Source: Parietichytrium sp. I65-24A
Taxonomy: Eukaryota; Sar; Bigyra; Thraustochytrida; Thraustochytriidae
NCBI GenBank assembly: GCA_012862575.1
Contig: BLSF01000076.1
Coordinates: 1 to 64,000 of the forward strand
DNA length: 64,000 nucleotides
Direction of reading: 5' to 3'
The position numbers and the translations under genes were made by a program. The notes beneath the pieces are model-generated. The model saw only the letters and a program-made list of their open reading frames with translations, was not told the DNA's origin and did no database searches. Below, piece by piece: positions 53,338 to 63,550 of the stretch. Position 1 is the first letter of the stretch. Every line of letters begins with the position of its first letter.

Positions 53338-55762
53338 GCTGAGATGAATCGCGGGTCAAAGCTGCTCTCCTGCTCTCCTTTTTTTGGATCTGTGTGCTTT
53401 TTTTTCCCGCCCTCAGAGGAGACGCTCTCCCTCTCTCTTTCTCTTACTCTTTACTATTTACTCTTACTCTCTCGCCGTGCGCGGACGGGAGGGTAGGCGT
53501 GGCGCTAGGTGGTGCTAGCGGTCCGCGGACACAAAGAGAGCGAGGACCTGACTGACAAGCTGGGGATCCGGAGGATACTGGTGACTAGGAAGATCGCGTA
53601 GGAGTGGCGTAGCGGTAAGGTTCTGTGGGAGCACTAGTTAGAGAGATTGTAGACGGTGAGAGGGGTCGATTGTTAGGGTTATGGGGTAGGGAGTGTTAAG
53701 GGAATTGAGGAACATGCCTGGATGTAGCGGCGCTGTGTTGTAAGCGATGTGGTAGGATGAATGATAGGAGAGGGGAAGGAAATGACTGGCCCAGAATTGT
53801 TTTGTCTTTTGTTTTTGAATTGTTTTGGTTTTCTCTTGTGAATTCCGGGCGCTTTTTTCTTCCTAGTGATTATGGATAGGAGGACCGTACAAATATATTC
53901 CTTCCCAGTCATAATGAGGTTTTAGTGATCAGCAACAAATCACGATGTGTTTTTCGTTGTTTCTTCTGTTTTATCTATCTTTTTATTTTTGTAACTTACT
54001 TTTATTGTTTAAATATTTAAAGAGATGTCTAATTTGGAAGAGCCTAGTGGCAACTCGCGTCTTGTTTGAGACTCAAAGGTAGAAAGAACGTGCTCCGAAA
54101 TGGGTTCTATCGACAGGGTAAGCATTGTGCTTGTTCGAAATTTGGCTCTGAATTCTGGGCGAGAACCCGACAATCGAAGCAAGCTTGCACCAGTGGAGCT
54201 TCTTTCCCTTGGAACCCCTGCGCTGCTTCCTTATCTTGGTTCCATGCTTGGATACCACATCGGAGCGTTGCCGTCTCTTCCACTTGGCCGAAACTATTCT
54301 TAGAGCAGGCTCCTGCGCGATAGAAATGGAATGGGCCCACGTTCCATGGAAGATTTTTGCGACGCCCTGATATGCCCTGGTGGATGAAAACGAGTAAGCC
54401 AATAGCTTTGCGCAACAACGACAGCATGACAGCGGGCAGCGTTTCTAGTGCTTGACACACTTTTTGGCAATGAAGAGAGAGAACCAGACCTGCCTTGGCG
54501 AAGGATCAACCCCAGAGCGAGCAGAGACGCAGAAGCCCGGGGAGAGATGATGAGAAACGGTGGTGACCGTTTCCCTGAGCATTTGCGCAAAAGTTTAGTC
54601 GCAACTGTCAAGCGGGGACCCGGGTGATGGCTTGCCGAGGCACAAGTGTGCGAAGTGTGCAGCGAATCGACTGCGGAACGCTCTTTTCCTCCACGCTTGA
54701 ACAGACGAGCTGCAAGGCTTCACAAACTTCACATCGTCATTTCTGTCGTTTCCATTCTTATCTCCGAGCCAAGTCCAAGTCCAAGGCCGTGTGCTGTGAC
54801 AATAAGACCAACAGGACAAGAAACACTGCAACTCTCCTCGCCAAAGGTTCAACGTCGTTCAACGATCGTGAAACGAACAACAAAACAAAGCATAACAAAA
54901 CAAAAGCACACACAAAACCACTCAAAACAAAACAAATCCTATCAAACGAAACCAAACCAAAACAAAACAAAAGCACAAACAAAACCGCTCAAAACAAAAC
55001 AAATCCAACCTAACGAAACCAAACCAAAACAAAAGCACAAACAAAACCGCTCAAAACAAAACAAATCCAACGAAACCAAACCAAACCATACTAAACAAAA
55101 CAAAACAAAAGAGAACAAAGGATCGGAAGGACCTGTCCGCGTCATCTAACCCACCTTACGCCACCTCTATCCTCGTACCGCCCACTCCGCATTAAAGCTC
55201 TCTACGCAATCCCCAGCAGTCCAAACTCCCCACCCATCGCCCTCTACCCCCCCTAGCCAACACTCCTACCGCCACTCTCACTACACTGCAGCACCCTTAC
55301 ACGGCACGGGGCGCCTTAAGCACCTCCACAACCTCCCACAGCATTGTAATTTTGGCTCGCTGTCTTTCATCGCCCCACGACGTAGGCGTGCACCGTGTCT
55401 TACCGTCACCATTACCGAATAGTATAGCAGTCCAGCGAGGCGCAATCGCCAATAAGGTAAAGGAAGACGAGTTGAAGAGAGTGAGTGTTCTGCAAGGAGT
55501 GGAAAGTAACGCTCAAGAGTGGTGGGCGTTACAGCGCGAGCGTCCCCGTTGTGTGCATCGCAGAGGAATCTGTCCCAAGTGTGGGAAGTGGCTGACTGCG
55601 GGGAAGAGGCGGGACTGAGACTGAGACTGAGCGCAACGGGAAAGGCTGGAGCTTGGGGGTTGGAAAGAAGGCCTGTGGAGCTTAGCTTCCTGCACGCATG
55701 ATTCGGGGCTTGCAAGCATTGGAGGGGAAATAATTTCTGGGGGAAATCAAAGTCTGCGCGAA
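53338..55762. other. 2.4 kb intergenic region
   Basis: No gene I can support. It covers the eIF5B upstream region (T-rich runs at 53379-53405) and the upstream region of the RCC1 gene. Frames between 54066 and 54611 on both strands overlap each other and have no recognised domain. An A/C-rich minisatellite lies at 54902-55095. Confidence 0.5.
54902..55095. repeat. A/C-rich minisatellite, about 62-67 base unit, 3 copies
   Basis: Each copy starts AAAAGCACA, runs through AAAACC(G/A)CTCAAAACAAAAC and ends in ACGAAACCAAACCA. Copies begin at 54902, 54969 and 55031; the surrounding sequence is also built of AAAAC words. Confidence 0.85.
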
Positions 55763-57283
55763 ATGGCAAGCCTGTTGGAAGTTGCCGGGCTGGGAGGCGA
55801 TTTTGAAGTGCTGGAGTTTGTGGGCCCCGTGGAACTGGGTAAACTTGCGCAATGCTCTCGAGAAGCTCGGGCCGTAGCGAAGAATGTGGCCCGCAAAAGG
55901 CTTCGGCGGAATGGCCATCAAGGAAGATATGCTTGCCCACTGCGTGAGCTGTGCTTCCAGTTCAGGATATGCGGCTCGAAATCGCCGCGCGGGGCCAAGG
56001 TGGTCGGAGCGGGCGAGTGTCATTCGTTGTTCCTGTCTCGAAGCCGCATGTTTGGCGAAGCTGATACTTTGTTGGGAATGGGTGACGGATGCTGCGGCAA
56101 ACTCGGGAGCACACACGATGAGCGGCACGCATGGTGTCCCCTGTGGCGTCCTACTCCGGTTTTCCAAGGTTTGATTGCGAAAAAGATCAAACAAATTTGC
56201 TGTGGGCAGTTTCACACCTCCATTTTGATGCAAGATGGCTTGCTCTACGTATTTGGGGACCTGGGTCGGGCTATATATCCCGCGATTGCCGGGGCACGCA
56301 ACGATGCCGTTCACATCGTACGATCCGAAGAAAAAATCGAGCAAATCAGCTCTTTGACTTACACCTTGGCCTACACGACATCAGACGGGCGGGTCTTCAC
56401 CGTTGGCCGCACTTGGCCAAGCCCGATTGGGCGTCCCGTAGCCGGATTTGGCCGAGGTGAAGCTTTTGGACCTGCCTCCCAGGTCTCTGCCGGGAACAGG
56501 CATATGGCAGTAGTCACAGAGGACGGGAGGTTGTACACCTGGGGTTTTGGCATCTCTGGGCGACTGGGGCACTCTTCGGAGCTAAGCAGCGCTGGGCCAA
56601 AGCTCGTCGAGTCCCTTGTATCTGAGCTTGAAACCACCGGGGATGCGGTCGTACATTGTAGTGCAGGTTGGAGGCACACTGTTGCTGTCACAAGGTTGGG
56701 CAAGTTGTATGTGTTTGGTTGCGGAGAGCAAGGAAAACTTGGCCAAGATGACTTTGACGTGCGCCTATCTCCAGTGCAGGTGACTGTCGGAAAGTTAGCT
56801 ACTTCCCGCGTAGTCCAAGCTTGCGCCGCCATGACCAGCACCATCGTACTGCTTGAAACCGGTGATATTGTTGTCCTCGGTGAATTAGAAAACACTCCTG
56901 GGGGGGAAGGTACTGCACGATCGTCTGGGTACAAGGAGTGGTCGACGCATAATGATAGAATAGTTCAAATTGCAGCAGGGAGCCGCCACGTCATTGCGAT
57001 GACCGAGAACGGTGCAGTGTATACTTTCGGGTCTGGTAGGTGTGGCCAGCTGGGGAGGAGCGAGCCCTCGTCCTCTGAGGTCTTGAAGCCCGCCAAAGTG
57101 TTCATGCGCCCTCTGACAGTGGGGCTTCTTGTAACTTGCTTGCGCATGGCATTCCTGCGCTCCTACAAAAGGTGTCTCACTTTTCTCGGAAGAAAAGCCT
57201 TCCTCATGTACTTGAACAGCATTCGGGGCATGTTTGCACTCCTCGAGATGTTTGTAAGCTCTGGCGGCAAAGGCAGAGTTTGA
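55763..57283 (+). CDS. RCC1-repeat (beta-propeller) protein
   Basis: A 506-residue protein in one exon. The first 60 residues are helical and may be an F-box-like lead (LEFVGPVELGKLAQCSREAR). From about 85 to 450 there are RCC1-type blades: GAGECHSLFL, CGQFHTSILMQDGLLYVFGDLG, VSAGNRHMAVVTEDGRLYTWGFGISGRLGH (read in parts), CSAGWRHTVAVTRLGKLYVFGCGEQGKLGQ (in parts), CAAMTSTIVLLETGDIVVLG and IAAGSRHVIAMTENGAVYTFGSGRCGQLG (in parts). The repeat core G-x-x-H-x-x-x-x-T and the closing W/FG-x-G-x-x-G-Q/RLG are plain. Six blades can be counted; a seventh may be formed by the divergent ends. Such proteins act as exchange factors for small GTPases or as substrate receptors. Closeness to true RCC1 (the Ran exchange factor) is not evident. 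The C-terminal 60 residues are hydrophobic and basic (FLRSYKRCLTFLGRKAFLMYL). Confidence 0.85.
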   Translation: MASLLEVAGLGGDFEVLEFVGPVELGKLAQCSREARAVAKNVARKRLRRNGHQGRYACPLRELCFQFRICGSKSPRGAKVVGAGECHSLFLSRSRMFGEADTLLGMGDGCCGKLGSTHDERHAWCPLWRPTPVFQGLIAKKIKQICCGQFHTSILMQDGLLYVFGDLGRAIYPAIAGARNDAVHIVRSEEKIEQISSLTYTLAYTTSDGRVFTVGRTWPSPIGRPVAGFGRGEAFGPASQVSAGNRHMAVVTEDGRLYTWGFGISGRLGHSSELSSAGPKLVESLVSELETTGDAVVHCSAGWRHTVAVTRLGKLYVFGCGEQGKLGQDDFDVRLSPVQVTVGKLATSRVVQACAAMTSTIVLLETGDIVVLGELENTPGGEGTARSSGYKEWSTHNDRIVQIAAGSRHVIAMTENGAVYTFGSGRCGQLGRSEPSSSEVLKPAKVFMRPLTVGLLVTCLRMAFLRSYKRCLTFLGRKAFLMYLNSIRGMFALLEMFVSSGGKGRV

Positions 57284-57778
57284 GCTGCCACTACTGCCGT
57301 CCCGCAACGCAGTCCTGAACACGCGGCAGAAGAAAGAAAAAGGTGGACACTGATGGACTTGAACATTGGAATTGAAATGGTATTGTCACAGAATGTCCGG
57401 CGCACGAAGCATTCCACTCTACTCCTGTCGGTGCGTGCTGGCGCGACCATAGCCTGAGTGAGATCCGTGACCGGAACGGCATTTTTAAAAAAATTGAAAA
57501 TAAAACCAACCACGCTCGACTCACCCGAGAGAGGACATGACCTGACTGTGACTTGGTCAGTCCTCCATCTCAGCGTTGTGTGCGTGTGTCCTACCCGCAT
57601 ATCTTAGTAAAACGTTAGCATTGTCTCCTTCTTAGCACTTGTTCTTAACTATATTTCTAAGAAGGCCATTGTCCTATCTCCTTATCCACATGGCATGCAA
57701 CGAGAGCACTGATTACAAGCACTTTGGAAATGGCAAGTGGCGAATGATTGACGACGAGAGTGCTGGGGAACGTGACAC
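57284..57778. other. Intergenic between tandem genes
   Basis: A 495-base gap between the RCC1 gene and the nitronate monooxygenase gene, both on the plus strand. No gene seen and no clear promoter element. Confidence 0.6.
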
Positions 57779-60013
57779 ATGGATGCACGGCGGTCAGCAA
57801 GTGAAGAAGCAAACGTACGTGGCACGTCGGGGGAGAGATTGAAGCGAGAGGCACAAAGCGTGGCAGACGACAAAATGAAGCCAAGCCGGAGCTCCGCGCG
57901 GCAGCTATGCGACATGCTCGGGATCCAAGTTCCTGTCATGCTGGCTGGGATGGGCGGCATTGCATCGAAGGAGCTGGTGGCAGCTGTAACGAACGCAGGG
58001 GGCTTTGGAACGTGGGGATCGGCCGTGGATGTGAAGAACAAGGGCCCCGAGGAATTACTTGCCGAAGTGAAGGAAATTTCCAGACTGTGCAACGGAAAGC
58101 CCTTCGGAGTGGATATCCTGGTCCACGGCGCAGACGGAGGAGTCATGAAAGAGCTCATTGAGATTTTTGCTGAGGGCGGCGCCAAACTTTTTGTCAGCGG
58201 CAAAGGGTTTCCGAAGCCTGCGGTGATAAAGATGTTCCATGATCGTGGGATGCTTGTCGCTTCAATTGCCGGGAAATTGGACCATGCAGTGAGAGCTGTG
58301 GAAGCTGGAGTCGACATCGTTATTGTCCAGGGCTACGAAGCTGGTGGTCACACAGGAGAGATCGCACTTTCCGTGCTACTGCCGCAGGTTGTCGATGCAG
58401 TTGGAAGCCAAGTTCCGGTCGTTGCAGCTGGTGGGATCTATGACGGGCGAGGAATGGCTGCGGCTCTTTTAAACGGCGCTAGCGGGGTCTGGGTTGGAAC
58501 TCGATTCATGATGACCACTCAGGCCAACGTGCACCCTCTGTACAAAGATAGGCTGCTTCAAGCCTCCAGCGACGATACGATGGTGACAAAGGCATACACA
58601 GGTGCACGAATGAGGGTGCTAAAGAACGGATATGTTGAGAAATTTGAGGAGAGCCCTGACCTTCTGGAGAGCAACTCTGCACTGGTCGCCAAGAGGGCTT
58701 GGGCAGACGGATGCTGGAAACTCCACGCAGGAGACTCGAGCGACTATGACGACAATGTGCAAGCCTATGTGACTGGGCAAAATATTGGTGCGATCGAATC
58801 CCTCCTGCCCGCCGAGGAAGTTGTCTCTCAGTTTGCCAGGATCTCTCTCTCAGTGCTTCAGTCTCTCCCAGCCCAGGCCCTTTCCCTGAGCCGATCCGGC
58901 CTTCACACGCGACTCTGCGATCTCCTTGGAGTCGAGACACCGATTATGCTCGCTGGAATGGGAGGTATTGCCTCTAAGGAACTCGTTGCTGCCGTGACAA
59001 ACGCAGGAGGGTTTGGAACCTGGGGTTCTGCAGTGGACGTCAAGAATCTCGGTCCCGAGGAGCTGCTGGCCGAGGTGCAGGAAATCTCCCGCATGTGTGG
59101 GGGCAAGCCATTTGGTGTGGACATTCTGGTTCACGGAAGCGACGGCGGAGTTATGAAAGAGTTGATTGAAATCTTCGCAAAAGGAGGTGCAAAAGCCTTC
59201 ATCAGCGGTAAAGGCTACCCCAAGTCCGCTACGATAAAGCAATTCCATGATCATGGCATGCTCGTGGGCTCAATAGCCGGGAGACTTAGCCATGCTGTTC
59301 GAGCGGTAGAAAGTGGAGTAGACTTCATCATCGTGCAAGGTTACGAAGCAGGCGGACATACTGGCGAAGTGGCACTCAATGTTCTTCTTCCGCAAGTCGT
59401 CGATGCCGTTGGCTACCGGGTCCCGGTGGTGGCTGCCGGAGGTATTTGCGACGGCCGAGGGGTGGCATCTGCTATGGCGTTGGGTGCAAGTGGTGTCTGG
59501 GTCGGAACCCGCTTCATGATGACCCCGGAGGCCAAAACCCACACAAAGTACAAGCAACGTCTCATTCAAGCACGATCAGACGACACCACCGTTACCAAAG
59601 CTTACACCGGGTCGAGACTGAGAGTGTTGAGAAATCCATACATAAGCAAATTTGACTCTGACCCGAAGCTGCTCGAACAAAACTCGGCGCTGGTTGCAAA
59701 GCGTGCTTGGAGTGATGGATGCTGGAAGCTGCACTCTGGCGATGACAGTGACTATGACGACAAGGTACAAGCATATGTAGCTGGACAAAATATTGGCCGC
59801 ATCGAGAGCTTAATTCCAGCTGCTCAAATTGTCAAGGAAATGGGTGCGGAGGCTACTTCCGTGATCCTCGAGTCTGCTTCTGAATATGAGGACATTCTTC
59901 TTGTGGGCGACGTTGACGAAGAAAAGAGCCGGAGCCGACACCGAGCAGGTCCAGGAGTCACCAAAATACCTCGCCCTTCGCAAGGTTCCGGGTCTCGCCA
60001 AAGCCGATTGTGA
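57779..60013 (+). CDS. Nitronate monooxygenase, tandem fusion of two domains
   Basis: A 744-residue protein in one exon made of two head-to-tail copies of a nitronate monooxygenase (2-nitropropane dioxygenase) TIM barrel, about 38-360 and 380-705, with a repeat distance of about 337 residues. Each copy carries the FMN-binding landmarks: VMLAGMGGIAS or IMLAGMGGIAS at the first strand, NAGGFGTWGS, QGYEAGGHTGE (the histidine region), VPVVAAGGI, and GASGVWVGTRFMMT for the phosphate loop. The copies look about three-quarters identical by eye, including an unusual shared tail LVAKRAWSDGCWKLH-SGDDSDYDDKVQAYV-type segment (W/S variants). The enzyme uses FMN and oxygen to oxidise toxic nitronates such as propionate-3-nitronate. 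Both halves look able to bind FMN. The first 30 residues and last 40 are polar, low-complexity tails. A later in-frame ATG (57874) is a possible start. Enoyl-ACP reductase (FabK) is a related fold but a poorer match. Confidence 0.9.
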   Translation: MDARRSASEEANVRGTSGERLKREAQSVADDKMKPSRSSARQLCDMLGIQVPVMLAGMGGIASKELVAAVTNAGGFGTWGSAVDVKNKGPEELLAEVKEISRLCNGKPFGVDILVHGADGGVMKELIEIFAEGGAKLFVSGKGFPKPAVIKMFHDRGMLVASIAGKLDHAVRAVEAGVDIVIVQGYEAGGHTGEIALSVLLPQVVDAVGSQVPVVAAGGIYDGRGMAAALLNGASGVWVGTRFMMTTQANVHPLYKDRLLQASSDDTMVTKAYTGARMRVLKNGYVEKFEESPDLLESNSALVAKRAWADGCWKLHAGDSSDYDDNVQAYVTGQNIGAIESLLPAEEVVSQFARISLSVLQSLPAQALSLSRSGLHTRLCDLLGVETPIMLAGMGGIASKELVAAVTNAGGFGTWGSAVDVKNLGPEELLAEVQEISRMCGGKPFGVDILVHGSDGGVMKELIEIFAKGGAKAFISGKGYPKSATIKQFHDHGMLVGSIAGRLSHAVRAVESGVDFIIVQGYEAGGHTGEVALNVLLPQVVDAVGYRVPVVAAGGICDGRGVASAMALGASGVWVGTRFMMTPEAKTHTKYKQRLIQARSDDTTVTKAYTGSRLRVLRNPYISKFDSDPKLLEQNSALVAKRAWSDGCWKLHSGDDSDYDDKVQAYVAGQNIGRIESLIPAAQIVKEMGAEATSVILESASEYEDILLVGDVDEEKSRSRHRAGPGVTKIPRPSQGSGSRQSRL

Positions 60014-60253
60014 CATAATTATACACGCAACCCCGGGTCGGGAATAAGGTCTGATACGACTTCACAATTCATTCAAAACAAGAAGAAATTCAAAATTTGC
60101 AATGTCACAAACATAATATTCCCAACTTGCTGTTGCCGAATATGCTTACTAGTCAGTAATTAAAGTTCAATCGTGTTCAATGAGTTTTTTTCCCGAGATC
60201 ATTTGCCCTATAAGCAGACAGCCTCTCCACATAAAGGCGCGGACGTCCAATGT

Positions 60254-61843
60254 CTACCCCAAATTGCTCACAAGTGCATCCGCGTTGACGATGGCATCGT
60301 ATTCCTCAATACTAATCGCGCCTGCCCTGAGCAATTTGTTTGCTTCAACTACGGCAGCAGACGCGTTCTCCAGGTTCTCAAACCTTCGCTCTAGATTTGC
60401 TGAATATGCAGACTGGATGAACGTGTGGTATTCATAGAAAGGAACGCTTTCAGCAGAAGCTTTTGCAAAGAGCACGCGTGAATCCAAGTCTCGGCTGCTT
60501 GCAAGTGAGGGCACAAACCCCAATAATTTTTCCAACTGGATTCGCACAGACTGTGCTATCATGTGAAAGTGGAAGAACATTGGGTCATCATCGCCTGATG
60601 CACTCTGAGAAGGTTGAGTGGGCTCACCTGCAATCAATGCACTCATCGGCTCTTGCGCTCCCTGAGGAGTGACAAGGAGTGTGCTGCACCCTGCAAGCTC
60701 GTCGAGCAAGGAAGGGGTGGAGTCCATATCTGGCTCTCCGGTTGATAATCTGTCATCGCGGCTTGAAAGCAGTTCCTTTACCTCGGCCAGCTCGTTCTGC
60801 ATCTCTGCGTTTGCAGCGTTCAGTTTGGAAACTTTGGCTTCAAGGCTCAAATTTACTGACACCAAGGACTCTAGATCTCGGATTTTGTTTCTGAGTGTTT
60901 CCTGCTCAGCTTGAGCTTTCTTGTACCCACAAGCTTTGTTTTTTAACGCGCGGTCGAGCTCGACCATCTGCTCTGCTCGGCGCTCCAGCTCGGCCTTCAG
61001 AGATTTTATCTCCATTTGCGACTTTTGGTTGTTCTCGTGGAGTTCCAGCCCTGACCGCGCAAACCCTTTGGGTTCGAGGCAAGCCAAATCTTCCTCTTCC
61101 TCCTCCTTTCTTTCGTCCTCTTCGCCTTCATCTGGCTCATACACAGGCTGGATACTCCGTTTGCGCATGTTCTCGTCCATCTTCAGTCGATGGAGCCTAT
61201 CTTCCAGGTCTTCGTTCCGGTTCTCCAGCTTTGAAATATGCGAAAGAGCATCATGAAGCTTGCTCTTGTAAGACTCCTCCGCGAACTCGAAGTGCTGCTT
61301 CATTGCGCGTTTTTCACGAGACTCCTCCGCAATTTCCCTGACAAGGTCTCCATTCCGCATCTTGAGGCTTTCATTCTCCTTGATAAGCAGCTGGCCATAC
61401 TCCGCCGCGAGATGCAACTTGGACTCCTTTTCGGCCAGTTGGGCAGCCAAGATTTTCAGCTGCCCGCTTCCCATCGCGAGCTCCATCCTTCTTTCGCCTT
61501 CTTTGCGACGACCTCTTCGGTTTTGGGTTTGGGCTTGGGCTTGGAAGCCATCAATCACTGCTCGTAGACCCGTCAACTTTTGGTCCGTTTTGTGGAAGAC
61601 AATCGTTGATCTGGTGCTAGGTCCGCTCTCTCTCTCTCTACTGCGGCAGAAGCAGGGCACGCACCCATTATCTCTGAATGGCTTTAGTGTTTTTGATGTT
61701 GAGGGAAGAAGCTTGTGAGTTTCGATGTCCCGGAAAAAGCCATCGGTAGAGAGGCGGGTAGTGACTGCGTCCGCCAAGCCAGGCTTCCGATGACAAGCTT
61801 CACAGAACACTAGTCGTTGCCCACGTGCAGACGACCAATTCAT
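60254..61843 (-). CDS. Coiled-coil protein resembling BICD/Spindly dynein adaptors
   Basis: A 529-residue protein on the minus strand. From residue 120 on it is mostly coiled coil. Near its start is KLHLAAEYGQLLIKENESLK: the AAxxG word followed by a LL-x-x-N-x-x-L helix is the CC1 box by which BICD, BICDR, Spindly and TRAK/HAP1 adaptors grip the dynein light intermediate chain. The coil continues (SKLENRNEDLEDRLHRL) to about residue 400, with an acidic break near 235. A separate C-terminal helical region (about 440-529) reads MFFHFHMIAQSVRIQLEKLLG and ends in SNLG. The first 119 residues are different in kind: they hold CEACHRK and CVPCFC pairs and no coil. Translation could instead start at MELAMGSGQLK (61486), giving 410 residues. 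An adaptor joining dynein to cargo is inferred from one motif plus coil layout, so it remains a hypothesis. Confidence 0.65.
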   Translation of the reverse strand: MNWSSARGQRLVFCEACHRKPGLADAVTTRLSTDGFFRDIETHKLLPSTSKTLKPFRDNGCVPCFCRSRERESGPSTRSTIVFHKTDQKLTGLRAVIDGFQAQAQTQNRRGRRKEGERRMELAMGSGQLKILAAQLAEKESKLHLAAEYGQLLIKENESLKMRNGDLVREIAEESREKRAMKQHFEFAEESYKSKLHDALSHISKLENRNEDLEDRLHRLKMDENMRKRSIQPVYEPDEGEEDERKEEEEEDLACLEPKGFARSGLELHENNQKSQMEIKSLKAELERRAEQMVELDRALKNKACGYKKAQAEQETLRNKIRDLESLVSVNLSLEAKVSKLNAANAEMQNELAEVKELLSSRDDRLSTGEPDMDSTPSLLDELAGCSTLLVTPQGAQEPMSALIAGEPTQPSQSASGDDDPMFFHFHMIAQSVRIQLEKLLGFVPSLASSRDLDSRVLFAKASAESVPFYEYHTFIQSAYSANLERRFENLENASAAVVEANKLLRAGAISIEEYDAIVNADALVSNLG

Positions 61844-62479
61844 CTCTTCTGAAGCAAATTTGAGCGTGTGGAAAAGCAGGTCATCTCTCTCTTTTCGCTT
61901 TCTCTTTCACTTTCTTGGACTTGACATTGAAACGAGAAATTGTGCTCATTGCTCATTGCTCGTAATGGGAAGTCGTCTTCTTCGAACCAATCGATTAAAA
62001 GTGGAAAAGCAAGTTTTGAGATTGAACGTTTTCACACCGGCAATGGAACAACGCAACTGTCAAAAATGTCAAGTGACCAAAAATTCCGACTCGGAGCCAA
62101 CAATTGAAACGGATTTGTTCGTTGCGTTCCTTTTGCTCGCCGAGGTCGTGGTTGCTGGGTCTTGACTTTTACGTCTTTGGAAGATGGAAGACGCGACCCA
62201 GCAACAAGAGTGTTTTGCATGTGAGATTGTTGATTGTTGATTGTTGATTGTTGATTGTTGACGCTTCGCCGTGGTGCGGTGGTGTGGACGCCACAGACCC
62301 ATCCAGCACATACTTGCTCAGAAGCGACAGGAGCCGGCAGCTCGCGCTGTGAGCTCGGCTGCAGAATAGGAGAGCGGATCGGCAACGGTTCGCTGAGAAG
62401 ACTTGACGACTGTCAGGTCACAGTGAAAAAGCCTCTCGAACGCGATAAAGTTCGCTTTGACTCTTGAGCACTTTGAACC
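61844..62479. other. Intergenic between divergent genes
   Basis: The upstream regions of the coiled-coil gene (-) and the rhomboid gene (+). It holds a heptamer run (listed separately). No gene seen. Confidence 0.6.
62225..62260. repeat. GATTGTT heptamer, about 5 units
   Basis: A clean run of five heptamers about 220 bases upstream of the rhomboid start codon. Confidence 0.95.
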
Positions 62480-63546
62480 ATGGACGATATTGTGAGTGGG
62501 TCGTGTTGCTTACAGGTTTGCTCGATTGAAGCTCTTGCATGTTCTGATGAATAGTCAACTTCTTTGAACCAATTATTTATTTAACTTCGGGATGTAGTTT
62601 CTGGGCCTGGCCCCTTTGGTGCTCCCCATGGTGGCCATTCCAACGCTGGCGGAAGCAAGAGGGATGGAAGCGAGGCGGCCTTGGACTCTATCTCTCCCGT
62701 GGCGGTTTCTCATGGACAATCTGGTTTTATCAAAACGAAACTTGCAGGAAGGACGGTGGTGGACACGAGTCGTGTATGCATTCGTGCACGCAGATTCACA
62801 ACATCTTTACTCCAATCTGCTCATGCTTATACCTAGCGGGGTTTCTGTGCAGCGAAACTTTGGCACAATAGCTCTCTGGACGGCTTTCTTCGGGGGGTGT
62901 TTTGTTGGCCCGATGAATGTGAAAAACAGTAAGTGCCGGCTCGACACAAATTTTTGCAAAAGCAAGAATTGAATGCTAAAAGAAAGCGGTACCTCTTCCA
63001 GTGAAGGACTCTCAAAACGAGTCCATGTTGCGGACGATGTTTGGAGGGAGTTCACAAAGCTCCGCTAGAAACGCAGCGCAAGCAATTGGGTTCGGAGACT
63101 CTCTTGTTGATGTCTGGGCCAGTGGAGTTGGGCGCGCTGCAGCATTAGCAGCTCCATATTTCTCCAACTTGACTGAGTGGATTGGCGCAAGTACGGGTTG
63201 CTGTGCTGTTCTCGGGATGGACTTTTGCAATTCGATTGAGAGCATCGTAAAATTCTTCCTCTGGCCCCAACGTGCGAGCAAACGAGGGAGCGAGTACCCC
63301 GAAGACCGGGTTCTCGAAATCTCCTCTCACATCATGTCGACCTATTTTACGATCTCCATGGTCATCTCCGAGTGGAGCGCGTTCTCCGAGACCGGTTCAA
63401 GCGATGGAAGAGATCACGCGGGGCACCTCATTGGTCTTGGATTTGGCGCAGCATGTTACGTCACAATGCGGACTCTCCAGATTTTAAAGCGCACCTTCAA
63501 ACGGCCGCCTCCTGATTCAAGGTTTAACCGCTCAAAGCAATGGTGA
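62480..63546 (+). CDS. Rhomboid intramembrane serine protease
   Basis: Three exons (62480-62491, 62598-62928 and 63002-63546), with introns of 106 bases (GTGAGT) and 73 bases (GTAAGT), give 295 residues. The first coding exon is only 12 bases (MDDI); if that is wrong, the start would be the ATG at 62628. Rhomboid hallmarks are RWWTRVVYAFVHADSQHLYSN, with the HxxxxHxxxN of helix 2, then the catalytic serine in WIGASTG (the GxSG position) on helix 4, and the catalytic histidine in DHAGHLIGLGFGAA on helix 6. Both members of the Ser-His dyad are therefore visible. There are six or seven hydrophobic helices, with the last cytosolic end basic (KRTFKRPPPDS). It cleaves single-pass membrane proteins within the bilayer; whether it sits in the secretory pathway or in mitochondria cannot be told. 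Its stop is 4 bases from the stop of the next, convergent gene. Confidence 0.82.
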
Positions 63547-63550
63547 GCTT

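Noticed and set aside
54066-55149. Frames between eIF5B and the RCC1 gene
   Set aside because: Partly a translation of the AAAAC minisatellite, partly overlapping frames with no motif.
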